Shown: positions 13,013 through 21,464 of the stretch, one piece after another
Layout of the letters: each line of letters opens with the position of its first letter
Position numbering within the stretch: the first letter of the stretch is position 1
IMG/VR virus record: IMGVR_UViG_3300027503_000053
Location: 1 to 26,430 of that record
Length of the DNA stretch: 26,430 bases
Strand: one strand, 5' to 3'
Source: a virus
Translations under genes and position numbers: made by a program
The notes under the pieces: generated by a model
Databases searched by the model: none
What the model saw: the letters and a program-made list of their open reading frames with translations, nothing else
What the model was told of the DNA's origin: nothing

Positions 13013-14380
13013 TCAGGACTTTGGAATCAAGCTCTTGATCCGAGAGAGCATCCAGTTGGCCACCAGCTTCTTGGCCTTAGGCTTGTCCTTGATCCACTTG
13101 GCGAACTTCTCTGCATTGCTGTCGTAGAAGCTCTTGAACCAAACAGGGGCAACCAGTTCTTTCCAGAAGAAGAACGCCTCCCACTGATCAGGGATACACT
13201 CACGAGCCACATAGCAGATTCCACCAGTGAAACCCCCAAACGCTTGACCAAGGTTTCCGATTCCTTCGGTAACTCCTCTGAACACCGCAAGGGGACTGTT
13301 GGCCTGCGAGGCTTGGAAAGCGTTCTGGGCGTTCTGCAACGCGAAGCTGGTTCCAAGCTGGGCGAGCTGACCCGGACCCGCCTGCTGCATTCCTTGGATG
13401 AGCTGTGGAGGAGCGAACGGAGATGCGCCCTGCTGAAGTCCGGGGAGCTGAGCGGCCTGCGAGACAATCGGCTGGAGACCGAGAGCAGACTGGATGTTGG
13501 CGATGTTCTGCTGCTGGGTGCCCTGACGCTGCTGCTGTGAAGCCATCTGGCCTGCGAAGGTCTGCTGCTGGGCGGTATTCCGTTGGCCAGTAGCGGCGAG
13601 GATGTTCTGGAACGACTCCTGCGCCTGCCGATTGGCGACATCGCTGGTCGTCTGGCCAGACTGAAGCAGGCTCATGGCCTGAGCCCTGCGCTGCATGTCC
13701 GCGTTGGCAATGGCCTCGCTGACGGCACGAGCCTCACGGAATGCTTGGGGATCGCTCAGTGCGGCACCGGTAGCGGTTCCACGGGCTCGGACAGCCTGCT
13801 GAGCAGCGCGGATGAGCGCAGGATCAGCGGTTCCGGCCTGAGCCAGACCAGCGGAGATCTGACGCTCAAGATTGGAACGGATCCGCTGCGCCTCACCGAC
13901 ATCCTGAGGTTGAGGAATGTTCGCGGTGCCGACCTGCTCGTACCGAGGAGCTTGGATCTGATCCTCTGCGATTGGTCGGTCAGCAATGTTCTTTAGGAAG
14001 GTCTCGTAGAGTCCGTATCTGGTGGGATCTAGGGCTCGAAGCTCTTTTGCGCGCTGAATCGCCGTTGCTTCACCGAGCGTTGGTCCACCTGGGGAAACCC
14101 TTTGCTGAGACGCTTCGTACTGAGCGCGAGCCTGCTCAGGAGCCATCTCAGCCAGAGCCCTTCCGATTTCCCTCGTCTGAGCAACGTCAGAGATGCCTTT
14201 GAAATCAACCTCTTTGAACTCGCCGGTTGCTTCTCCGTCTTTGTAGACGGGAACGCTTACCTTCGCGCCAATGCGAGACGCGGCTTCAATTTGGCGTAGC
14301 AACGGAAACGTTTCCGCCTGCGCCAAGACAGCCTCTCGATTGGCCGACGCGAAATCAGGTGCTCTGTAACTTCCTCCCAT
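13013..14380 (-). CDS. Tail/ejection protein with CYVARE-type C-terminal domain
   Basis: 455 residues. The N-terminal 230 residues are helical and charged. Residues 250-340 are Gln/Ala-rich and low complexity (GQMASQQQRQGTQQQNIANI). The final 69 residues (about 387-455) contain ICYVARECIPDQWEAFFFW and continue with Trp-rich helices to FAKWIKDKPKAKK. Many phage structural proteins end in a similar Cys-x-(V/I)-A-x-E helical domain of unknown role. It overlaps the previous gene by 26 bases. Position after the nozzle and gp13-like gene suggests an internal-core or distal-tail part. Confidence 0.62.
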   Translation of the reverse strand: MGGSYRAPDFASANREAVLAQAETFPLLRQIEAASRIGAKVSVPVYKDGEATGEFKEVDFKGISDVAQTREIGRALAEMAPEQARAQYEASQQRVSPGGPTLGEATAIQRAKELRALDPTRYGLYETFLKNIADRPIAEDQIQAPRYEQVGTANIPQPQDVGEAQRIRSNLERQISAGLAQAGTADPALIRAAQQAVRARGTATGAALSDPQAFREARAVSEAIANADMQRRAQAMSLLQSGQTTSDVANRQAQESFQNILAATGQRNTAQQQTFAGQMASQQQRQGTQQQNIANIQSALGLQPIVSQAAQLPGLQQGASPFAPPQLIQGMQQAGPGQLAQLGTSFALQNAQNAFQASQANSPLAVFRGVTEGIGNLGQAFGGFTGGICYVARECIPDQWEAFFFWKELVAPVWFKSFYDSNAEKFAKWIKDKPKAKKLVANWMLSRIKSLIPKS

Positions 14381-14795
14381 AGCAAATCCTATCGTTCATC
14401 AACAGTTTGAAGTACCGCTCGAAATCGTACAAACGCGAAACGCCCGTGTGGACGTTGGTTCCTCCCATCTTGGTAACGTTGGCGGAACACCGCGCTTTCA
14501 TGGCAAGCCAGAGTGTCTGGACAGCCATCGGCTTGCTCGTCACAACCACCTCGATCCAGGCGATGTGACCGTTCGGATCATCGTTGTAGATGTCCTTGGA
14601 TTCCTCGATGGAGTTGAGGAACCGGACGGCCCCTACGCCAACGCATTCGTCGCCATCCATGACGATGCCGATCTGTCGCTTGGCATTGAAGATGCCGATC
14701 CAGTTGAGCAACTCGTCATTGTTCCATGTGGAACAAGTGGGCCACTTCTCCTTCAGCAGCTTGGCCGCCGAGATGATTGTGGGATGAGCGTTCAC
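14355..14795 (-). CDS. GNAT-like / T7 gp13-like small virion-associated protein
   Basis: 146 residues from a GTG overlapping the nozzle stop (GTGA). The centre reads IGIVMDGDECVGVGAVRFLN, then HIAWIEVVVTSKPMAVQTLW, consistent with the central strands and following helix of a GNAT acyltransferase fold. No clear acetyl-CoA loop (Q/R-x-x-G-x-G/A) is visible, so catalysis is doubtful. T7 gp13, which is needed for virion assembly and lies just after the tail genes, has been related to the same fold. The match in gene order strengthens this. Assignment is inference from shape and place. Confidence 0.5.
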   Translation of the reverse strand: MNAHPTIISAAKLLKEKWPTCSTWNNDELLNWIGIFNAKRQIGIVMDGDECVGVGAVRFLNSIEESKDIYNDDPNGHIAWIEVVVTSKPMAVQTLWLAMKARCSANVTKMGGTNVHTGVSRLYDFERYFKLLMNDRICYGRKLQST

Positions 14796-16747
14796 TGTTG
14801 TGGGCGAACGGAATCAACGAACCCAGACAAGATCGTGGACTGTAGGCAAAGTCTTCCGCCCGAGTTGGTGTTCACCTTGAACTGGATGGTGTTCCAGCGG
14901 CCTTTGCTGATCAGGTTGTAGGCTTTGAGGAACTTCTGCGAAGCCGTGATGTTCAGGGCTGGATCGATGGTCGAGAAGGTCCCGCTCATGTCCTTGGCGT
15001 AGGAGACGCTCACCGGAACATTCTGCGTGGTGTACGGATTGTCGAACGCGAGCTGGACGCTGTACCCGATCTTGTCGGGGATCGGCTCGTTGAGGTTGTA
15101 CGCCTTGGTGATGACGCTCGACTCGTAGGTGGCACCGCCGTCGAGGTATGCGGACGCAGCGACGGGTGAGAGCCGGGTGTTGGGCAGGTAGTCGTTGAAG
15201 GACCAGACCTGACCGGATGCTGCCGACACCGAGATGATGTCTCCGGCGAACATGAGGACGGGACCGAAGTTGGAGAACGAAGTCGGGATGAAGTCGTTGA
15301 CGATCCAGTTGTCCCAGTAACCGAGCCAAGAGCGGGCCAGCGAGTGGTAGACGATGACCGCGTTGTTCTCGTTGAGTGCGCCTTCGAGCGAGATGTCGAT
15401 CGAGTTCTCGGTGAGCAGTGAATACTCGTTTTCCGTCCCCAGGATGTAGGGATCCTCGGTGACGAACGGAACGGCCAGCAGGTAGCGGTTGTTCCAGAAG
15501 ACGCCATCACACAGATCGAGCTTGGTCTTGTTGATCCGGCTGATCAGGTCGTTGATGGGCGACGAGAGCGCGAGGCCGACGCTGGTCTGTGTGCCGGCTT
15601 GGATCTGGGCCATGGACCGGATGCCGTCACGGGAGAGGAAGAAGACATCGGCACCGACGGCTGCGATGGATCGGTGAGAGGAGCATCCGATGTTTCCGCT
15701 GACGAGTGTGACCTGCCAATCGGCTGGGTCTTGTGTCGGATCGGAATCGACCGTCCAGATGGATCTCTCCTTGAAGACGAGGAGCTTGTACCCGAACCAC
15801 GAGTAGAGTCCTTTGATGGGATCGCCGTCGCCGCCGACGCGAATGGATCCGAGGGGATCCCAAGATTCACCGTCGAGCAGATCTGAGAAGTAGAGTGTAT
15901 CTGGTGTGACAGCCGTATTGTTTGACACGCACCAGAGCCGGTTCGTGTGAGCTGTCAGATAAATTGGTTTTGACGGAGCAGCGAGCGATACATAAGCGAC
16001 CGCATGGGCACCGCCGCCACCACTGATGTTCACCGAAGGAGCCGTTGTGTATCCGCTTCCTGGATTGGTGATGTTGATGGCAACCAGATTGCCATCGTTT
16101 GCAACGATTGCTTCACCCGTGGCCGTGACCCCGCTTGGAGGAGAAGCGATCGTAACTGTTGGAACTCCTGATAGATTACTTCCTTGGTTGATGACATCGA
16201 TGCGGCTGATCTTGCCGGCTGTGATCGATGAATTGACGTTGGCCGACGTGATGTATCTGAGGCTGCTGTAGCCGTCTCCGTAGAACAGTTTCTCGTTGAG
16301 CTGCGCGAAGTAGACGTAGGTTGCAGCCTGATCGATTGTGGAGCTTGCGATCTGGGCGTAGGAGGTTCCCGGCGATCCGTAGTAGAGCGTCTTGGTGGAG
16401 GTGTCGTTGACTGCGATGACGAGGCGTTCGGACGCTGCGGTGTCGAAGTAGAAGCCTGAGAAGACGCTGGCGTTGATTGGGAGGTTTGAGCCGAAGCTGG
16501 AAGTAATAGCGTTCCAGTTGTCTACGATGTCCTCCCAGTTTTGGACCAGAGGATTGCCGGCGAGCGTGACGGTTCCAAGTCGGCTGACGATGTTCCCGAA
16601 ATCGTCGTAGTCCATGTTGATTGCCGACTCCATGCTTGTGGCAGGGATGGAATCTGGACGTGTGGCAGAGATGACGCCGGTGCTGAACCCGTTGGTCCCA
16701 TCGAGGATCAACTGGTCGTCGAGAGTCTCTGACGCTTGGAACGGCAT
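14792..16747 (-). CDS. Tail nozzle / tail tubular protein B-like (T7 gp12-like)
   Basis: 651 residues, within the size range of podoviral nozzles. The N-terminus (FSTGVISATRPDSIPATSME, then NMDYDDFGNIVSRLGT) is the typical opening, in which the protein lists input positions for a beta-propeller. Further on come LLVFKERSIWTVDSDPTQDP and VGADVFFLSRDGIRSM, characteristic propeller strands of these tail proteins. A central glycine-rich section (about 175-260, PTVTIASPPSG, PSVNISGGGG) looks like an inserted bacterial Ig-like or beta domain. It would form the tube through which DNA exits. It follows the adaptor gene with a TAATG overlap. Confidence 0.75.
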   Translation of the reverse strand: MPFQASETLDDQLILDGTNGFSTGVISATRPDSIPATSMESAINMDYDDFGNIVSRLGTVTLAGNPLVQNWEDIVDNWNAITSSFGSNLPINASVFSGFYFDTAASERLVIAVNDTSTKTLYYGSPGTSYAQIASSTIDQAATYVYFAQLNEKLFYGDGYSSLRYITSANVNSSITAGKISRIDVINQGSNLSGVPTVTIASPPSGVTATGEAIVANDGNLVAINITNPGSGYTTAPSVNISGGGGAHAVAYVSLAAPSKPIYLTAHTNRLWCVSNNTAVTPDTLYFSDLLDGESWDPLGSIRVGGDGDPIKGLYSWFGYKLLVFKERSIWTVDSDPTQDPADWQVTLVSGNIGCSSHRSIAAVGADVFFLSRDGIRSMAQIQAGTQTSVGLALSSPINDLISRINKTKLDLCDGVFWNNRYLLAVPFVTEDPYILGTENEYSLLTENSIDISLEGALNENNAVIVYHSLARSWLGYWDNWIVNDFIPTSFSNFGPVLMFAGDIISVSAASGQVWSFNDYLPNTRLSPVAASAYLDGGATYESSVITKAYNLNEPIPDKIGYSVQLAFDNPYTTQNVPVSVSYAKDMSGTFSTIDPALNITASQKFLKAYNLISKGRWNTIQFKVNTNSGGRLCLQSTILSGFVDSVRPQQ

Positions 16748-17508
16748 TACAGGATATCCTGGAAGGTGTAATCGTAGAGGCTGTCAGGGATGATGCGGCT
16801 GATCTGCTGCTGTTGGCCGCGCTCCATGTCTTTCATGATGGAGACCTGAGCGGCTCCTTCTTGGAACTTGGCCTGTGCCTTTGCGTACTGGCGCGAGTAT
16901 TCGAGGAGATCACCTTCTGTGTAGGCCAGCAGTGCGTTCTCGACGCCGCGCAACTCGAAGTCGCTGTCGTTGGAGATGGCGGTTGCTTCACCGAACTGGC
17001 GCATTTGGGACTGCTTCTTCCCGAGGATGAAGAGTGTCCCATCGGTGTTGGGTGTTGGGACGAGTTTGATGCGTGGGACACCGGCTTCGCCGTAGGATGC
17101 GCCGATGATGCGGGTCCAGTTGACGAAGTTTCCAGGGGTGGACTTGCGGGAGTCCACGTTGTTCCAAGTGTTGGGATCGAGCTGGAAGAACGAGACCCAT
17201 TCTGCGGCAGGGATCTCGATGCCATCGGTTTCGCCGGTGACCGTGAACCGTGCGGCGACCGGGAAGTCGAGGAACATGTTGTACCCCGACCCGGAGTTGT
17301 AGGTGGCGGTGACGGTCTGGTCGAGGGTGACGAGTTCGTTGCCTTGGATGACTGATCGGGAGATGACTCCGAGGGTATCGTTCCAGAGGCACGAGTCCCA
17401 GATCATCGAGTATCGACGGATGCAGAACTTGTTGGCCAACGTGATGGTGGCCGAGTCCGTGAACGAGAGTTTGTCGCAGGCAGCCTGCGCTACTTCGGAG
17501 GGTTTCAT
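16747..17508 (-). CDS. Head-tail adaptor / tail tubular protein A-like (T7 gp11-like)
   Basis: 253 residues from an ATG that overlaps the fibre stop (ATGA). The N-terminal helix pair (SEVAQAACDKLSFTDSATIT, then NKFCIRRYSMIWDSCLWNDT) resembles phage adaptor proteins that bind the portal. The middle is beta-rich (ATYNSGSGYNMFLDFP) and the C-terminal third is helical (GDLLEYSRQYAKAQAKFQEG). These proteins form the ring joining portal and nozzle. Its place directly before the nozzle gene supports this. Identification is by pattern and synteny. Confidence 0.65.
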   Translation of the reverse strand: MKPSEVAQAACDKLSFTDSATITLANKFCIRRYSMIWDSCLWNDTLGVISRSVIQGNELVTLDQTVTATYNSGSGYNMFLDFPVAARFTVTGETDGIEIPAAEWVSFFQLDPNTWNNVDSRKSTPGNFVNWTRIIGASYGEAGVPRIKLVPTPNTDGTLFILGKKQSQMRQFGEATAISNDSDFELRGVENALLAYTEGDLLEYSRQYAKAQAKFQEGAAQVSIMKDMERGQQQQISRIIPDSLYDYTFQDIL

Positions 17509-18890
17509 GCGTACTCGATCAGTTCAAATTGGACCTTGGCCTGCAAGGTGGTTCCGGTTTGACCGAAATAATAACCGAAACCGTTTCTGGCAATCACCAC
17601 GGTTTGGGTTGCACCAGTAACGAAAATCTTGAAGGTGTGCGATGCAGCGGTGGATGTGAAAACCATGTCTGCAACCACATTTGCGGGTGATGAAGCGGCA
17701 GCCGAAACAAATGCTGCTCCAACGCCAATGTAATCGTTTGGAGCAGAGTATGGGCTTTTGGCCACGCCTATGTACATGCTTCCTTGAACCCCAACTTCAA
17801 TCGGAACTGAAACCCTGATGATGGCCTTGTTCCCAATTGTTTTCGGTGTCCATGTGTAGGTCCAGTCAGAGGTTGAACCTCCTTCTTGGATTGCGGTGGC
17901 TGAACCGGTTGTGATGGACGCAGACTGTCCCCCTCCTCCGGTTTTGGAGAATCCTTCTGAATAGACAAATTTGACTGCGTTCAATGAACCGACCGTTGAT
18001 GTCTTGAGAGCGTTTGACGCTGCTGAATCCCTTAGAAGAACAGTATCTGCATCAACTGGAGTTGCCTTTGAAGTCAGGTTATTGATGGCAACTGTGCCTG
18101 CTGTAACGGTTAGGGAATCTCCGGATGCATTGCCAATGGTTGTATTTCCATTGACTGCGAGGTCTCCGAAGAGGGTTGTGTTGCCAGCGACATCAAGAGT
18201 GCCGGCCACGTTGGTGTTTCCGCTGGCGGCGGATACCGTGAGCTTTGCGGATCCAACCTCCAAGTTACCGCTCGAATTCAGCGTTCCGCCGACAACCGTG
18301 TTTCCGCTCGCGGCAGCGACGGTGAATTTTGACGCTCCGACTTCAAAGTTACCGGTAGATGCAAGCGTTCCTGCTACCAGCGTATTTCCGGACGCTGAAT
18401 CTACGGTGAACTTGTTGGTATTGACCGAGAAGTTGCCGGTCACACCGAGCGTGGTTCCGACCGTGGCAGCACCGCTGGTGGAAAGGCTGGAAAGGCTTGT
18501 GGCTCCGGTGACCGCCAATGTGCCTGCGACCGATGTGTTCCCGCTGGCGGCGGCGACATTGAACTTGTTGGTATTGACCGCGAAGTCGCCGGTGGATGAC
18601 AGGGTGCCTGGCACGGACAGATTGCCAGTGAGCGTGGTGGCTCCAGTGACGTTGAGGTTTCCGCCGATGGTCACGTTGCCGCTGGTTGAGAGGGTCGAGA
18701 GATTGGTCGCCCCGGTGACTGCGAGGGTGCCGGTGCTGGCCACTCCTGCGGAGGAGATCTGGAGCGCGGAATCGTTGCCGCCGCCGTCGCTGATGGTTCT
18801 CAGGGAACCGCTCAGGACAGCGTTGTCGGTGGTCTTGAGGAGCGCGGTGTAGGTGGATGCTACGGAGCTTCCTGTAAGTGGGGTTCCCAT
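17505..18890 (-). CDS. Tail fibre with 28-residue beta repeats
   Basis: 461 residues. Residues 50-255 are built of G-N-F/L-x-V...SGNT..GTL repeats: GDFAVNTNKFNVAAASGNT near 101, GNFSVNTNKFTVDSASGNT at 152, GNFEVGASKFTVAAASGNT at 180 and GNLEVGSAKLTVSAASGNT at 208, the last three spaced by exactly 28 residues. A fibre hallmark, PVDADTVLLRDSAASNALKT, lies at 278-297. The C-terminal 160 residues (TSDWTYTWTPKTIGNKAIIR and on) look like a jelly-roll receptor-binding or trimerisation head. A trimeric beta-helical fibre is likely. The receptor is unknown. Confidence 0.8.
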   Translation of the reverse strand: MGTPLTGSSVASTYTALLKTTDNAVLSGSLRTISDGGGNDSALQISSAGVASTGTLAVTGATNLSTLSTSGNVTIGGNLNVTGATTLTGNLSVPGTLSSTGDFAVNTNKFNVAAASGNTSVAGTLAVTGATSLSSLSTSGAATVGTTLGVTGNFSVNTNKFTVDSASGNTLVAGTLASTGNFEVGASKFTVAAASGNTVVGGTLNSSGNLEVGSAKLTVSAASGNTNVAGTLDVAGNTTLFGDLAVNGNTTIGNASGDSLTVTAGTVAINNLTSKATPVDADTVLLRDSAASNALKTSTVGSLNAVKFVYSEGFSKTGGGGQSASITTGSATAIQEGGSTSDWTYTWTPKTIGNKAIIRVSVPIEVGVQGSMYIGVAKSPYSAPNDYIGVGAAFVSAAASSPANVVADMVFTSTAASHTFKIFVTGATQTVVIARNGFGYYFGQTGTTLQAKVQFELIEYA

Positions 18891-18891
18891 A

Positions 18892-19584
18892 TCAGGTTCT
18901 TGAGCGGTTCTTGTATGTGGACCTTATCCTCCACTGGTCCCTGTAGTTGCCAACGACATTTTTTGAGTCGGCCACTATGGGTGTGACTTGAGAAGCGGCT
19001 ATGACCGCTGCTGCGAGATTTTCTGGAGAAAGCGGTGTGTAAGGGGTGATGTCTCCAGCCAAGATTCCGATGGCTGTCGTTGATCCAGACTCGGTGAACG
19101 TCACCATGGATCCTCCGATCAAATCGATAACTGCTCCCAGCGTGTTTGGCCCCACGGTGAAAGTGAGCATGCTTGATCCAGATCCATTGAGAGCCCCTGG
19201 GAGTGCGGCTGGACCGACGGTGAATACCACATTGCAACCGCCGACTGCTGACGAGATGAGTTCAAGGAGCGATGGACCTACCGTGAACGTGATCGTCGAT
19301 GATCCATCGGAAGAGACTCCTCCAGCGACATTGAGTGGATCGACTGTAAAGGTTGCTCCGATGTATGTGTAAGCCGACATGGCTCCCCCTTGATATGGGA
19401 GGTTCCATGACGACGGAGCAAGATGACCGTATGGGATGCCAGCCAGTTCCGATGAGATGCCTTCACCGACGCTTTGATTCCTGAGGTCCGTGCGCCCCCA
19501 CATGGAGCGCAAGGTGCCGGGATCACCGCCGCATTGACGCAGTGGTAACTGGCACAGGATCGAAGTGTTCTGCTTGAGGGCCAT
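18892..19584 (-). CDS. Structural protein with exact 21-residue repeat
   Basis: 230 residues. The N-terminal 65 residues are mixed with two cysteines (CQLPLRQCGG). From residue 71 a repeat unit built around TFTVGP recurs with phenylalanines at 79, 100, 121, 142 and 163, that is every 21 residues without exception: ATFTVDP, ITFTVGP, VVFTVGP, LTFTVGP, VTFTESG. The C-terminus (SPENLAAAVIAASQVTPIVA, then NYRDQWRIRSTYKNR) is helical then basic. It lies in the fibre cluster and is probably a tail appendage or fibre connector. I do not recognise the family. Confidence 0.65.
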   Translation of the reverse strand: MALKQNTSILCQLPLRQCGGDPGTLRSMWGRTDLRNQSVGEGISSELAGIPYGHLAPSSWNLPYQGGAMSAYTYIGATFTVDPLNVAGGVSSDGSSTITFTVGPSLLELISSAVGGCNVVFTVGPAALPGALNGSGSSMLTFTVGPNTLGAVIDLIGGSMVTFTESGSTTAIGILAGDITPYTPLSPENLAAAVIAASQVTPIVADSKNVVGNYRDQWRIRSTYKNRSRT

Positions 19585-19587
19585 GGA

Positions 19588-20469
19588 TTATCCCCAGCCT
19601 AATTCAATTCCGCCGTAGAAATTGGTACTGGCGGCGGTGGCGGCTCCAGAGAAATAGAGCCAGACGAGGCAGGCTCCATCGATGACTCTCGGAAGGCTTG
19701 GGAGCTGGTTGAGGAGATCGCGTTCAGCGGCGACCGATGCGGTGGTCAGCGGCAGGGTGAGCAGCGGTCGAGCGAGGCAAAGGGCTCCAGTGCCGGTATT
19801 GGCTGCGGAGAACGTGACGCTTGCCACGGTGCTGACTCCGGTGTCACCGGATGCGAGTGGCAAGAACGGTCCGTAGTTGTTGGCTGCAGTACCGCTGTGG
19901 CTGATGTGGCCTGCGATTGCCGAAGCCGTCATTGACACCGTGACCGGAAGAGCGCGGCCCGAGGTTGGAGTCGTGTTGCTGTAGCTTAGGCTGATGTTCT
20001 GGGCGGTTGCACCCGCAACTGCTGTTTGAGCCCAGAACAGCCTGCATCCGGCCCCGTTTGCGTACCTGAGTGTGGGTGTTCCAGTGAGGGTTTGGGCGAC
20101 GGCTGAGTTGTTGCTGATGCCTGGCCAATATCCTTGGAGATCCACCAGCATAAGCTGAGCTGGAACACCGGTGGATACGCCTGTAAGTGCCGAAACGTTT
20201 AGGATGTGCCTCGTATCTGGGCTGACATTTGCTCCAATGGGTAACCCGAAAATTTGAGTGCCGTTTCCAGTTGAGGCATCACATGTTCTCCAAGCGAGGG
20301 CGGTTCCAGCCCAAGCGTTGGCGATGGGAGTGCCTCCAAGACTTGAAAATTCATACCACCGACCCGCTGTAAAAGCGGACGCGCCGGTGATCTTGTTCCA
20401 ATCGATTCGATTGAACTTTCCGTTTGTCGTGATCTCGTTGACGAGATCATCCATGGATGAGAAGCCCAT
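19588..20469 (-). CDS. Virion appendage protein, paralogue A
   Basis: 293 residues starting MGFSSMDDLVNEI. It is beta-rich, with few charged residues and many Thr, Gly and Ala, typical of phage surface proteins. It aligns along its length with the next gene upstream: FTAGRWYEFSSLGGTPIANA here against FGTAARWYDASIGSGTPVYQ there; TRHILNVSALTG against TKHLFAISAGTS; and YGPFLPLASGDTGVSTVASV against ASPFIPLGNGDRGIRSIENV. It ends STNFYGGIELGWG. It belongs with the tail fibres. Function unknown. Confidence 0.68.
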   Translation of the reverse strand: MGFSSMDDLVNEITTNGKFNRIDWNKITGASAFTAGRWYEFSSLGGTPIANAWAGTALAWRTCDASTGNGTQIFGLPIGANVSPDTRHILNVSALTGVSTGVPAQLMLVDLQGYWPGISNNSAVAQTLTGTPTLRYANGAGCRLFWAQTAVAGATAQNISLSYSNTTPTSGRALPVTVSMTASAIAGHISHSGTAANNYGPFLPLASGDTGVSTVASVTFSAANTGTGALCLARPLLTLPLTTASVAAERDLLNQLPSLPRVIDGACLVWLYFSGAATAASTNFYGGIELGWG

Positions 20470-20471
20470 TG

Positions 20472-21320
20472 TCAGTTCCAGATAAATTGCACGAACCCGC
20501 GAAATGGAGCGAATGTCGTTGCCGTGTTGTTGAGTGCGATGAAGTTCAGATAGGCACCGGGTTGGACCTGCACACAGTTAGCTTTGCTTGTGAAGAACAC
20601 TGTTTCCGCCTCGGTGTTCTGCTCGCGGATGAGGTGCGTTGCAAGCGGTTTGACCAAAACGATGTGGCAGAAACCTCCCATTGAGGTATTGCAGATCACG
20701 TTCTCAATGCTTCGGATTCCCCTGTCTCCGTTGCCCAGCGGGATGAAAGGAGATGCGGAGCCCGCGCCTAGTGTTGAGTCGCTGTTGTTGACAATGGTTC
20801 CGATGGTTCCGCTGAAGGTGATTCCGAATGTGGTCGTCCTGTTGGCTATTCCTTCGCTGTTGGTGTAGTTGACGGTGATTGTTCCGTTTCCAAGCATTGG
20901 AGCTGCGACAACAAAGAACGCCATGACGCCCTCACCTGAGGTGTAGCGCGATAGGCTTGATGAGTTTGTCATGTCCTGTTGATCGAGCGAATCCATGTCG
21001 ATCAGTGGATAGAACATGAGGTAGTCGGCCAGCATCAGGGTCAGCGGCACTGATGCCGTGGAAGTTCCTGCTGAGATGGCGAACAGGTGCTTTGTCTGGC
21101 CTGCTGAAGGTGTTGGTCCTGTGTAGATGCCTTGGTTTGACTGACCAGATATGATGGTGGATTCGTACTGGCCACCGACGTAGGCTTGGTAGACGGGAGT
21201 TCCAGATCCTATGGATGCGTCGTACCAACGAGCTGCGGTTCCGAATGGAACGCTTGTCTTGAAGAAGAACGACTGCCAGTTCGCTGCTTCTGCGAGCGGT
21301 ACTATTCCTGTGAAACCCAT
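20472..21320 (-). CDS. Virion appendage protein, paralogue B
   Basis: 282 residues starting MGFTGIVPLAEAANWQSFFF. It is the partner of the preceding paralogue (see matching blocks listed there) and the two genes are separated by two bases. Specific features are a more charged C-terminal part (THLIREQNTEAETVFFTSKA) and an end reading APFRGFVQFIWN, an ending typical of virion beta-sandwich proteins. The N-terminal 20 residues differ most between the pair, which could reflect different attachment sites on the virion. Function unknown. Confidence 0.68.
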   Translation of the reverse strand: MGFTGIVPLAEAANWQSFFFKTSVPFGTAARWYDASIGSGTPVYQAYVGGQYESTIISGQSNQGIYTGPTPSAGQTKHLFAISAGTSTASVPLTLMLADYLMFYPLIDMDSLDQQDMTNSSSLSRYTSGEGVMAFFVVAAPMLGNGTITVNYTNSEGIANRTTTFGITFSGTIGTIVNNSDSTLGAGSASPFIPLGNGDRGIRSIENVICNTSMGGFCHIVLVKPLATHLIREQNTEAETVFFTSKANCVQVQPGAYLNFIALNNTATTFAPFRGFVQFIWN

Positions 21321-21460
21321 GAGTCAGGCTCTGGTTCTGGGTTTCTTGGGACTAGATCGGCTTGTGGAACACCGTCTGGATGTTCGGAACAAACCTGTTG
21401 TTCTTGATTTTCATCCAGCGGCCACAACTGCCGCAAGCAATGTGGGCAGAAGTAGTCCAC
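21302..21460 (-). CDS. Small zinc-ribbon microprotein
   Basis: 52 residues from a GTG; a stop lies just upstream in frame, so the protein is short by necessity. It carries C-x2-C (Cys5, Cys8 in YFCPHCLRQLWPL) and C-x2-H (Cys24, His27 in VCSEHPDG), a plausible zinc site, followed by an acidic, proline-rich tail (PRNPEPEPDSWVSQE). It overlaps the start of the following gene by 19 bases and fills the only gap of more than 100 bases in the fibre cluster. The ribosome binding site is weak. Moderately supported. Confidence 0.45.
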   Translation of the reverse strand: MDYFCPHCLRQLWPLDENQEQQVCSEHPDGVPQADLVPRNPEPEPDSWVSQE

Positions 21461-21464
21461 ATGA

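Noticed and set aside
12125-13540. 471-residue open frame on the plus strand
   Set aside because: It lies antisense to two supported minus-strand genes, is extremely Arg/Gly/Ser/Leu-rich with no domain, and arises from the codon bias of the Pro/Gln/Ala-rich genes opposite.
17971-18852. 293-residue plus-strand open frame with repeats
   Set aside because: Its repeats mirror the 28-residue repeats of the minus-strand fibre; there is no ribosome binding site or independent gene context.
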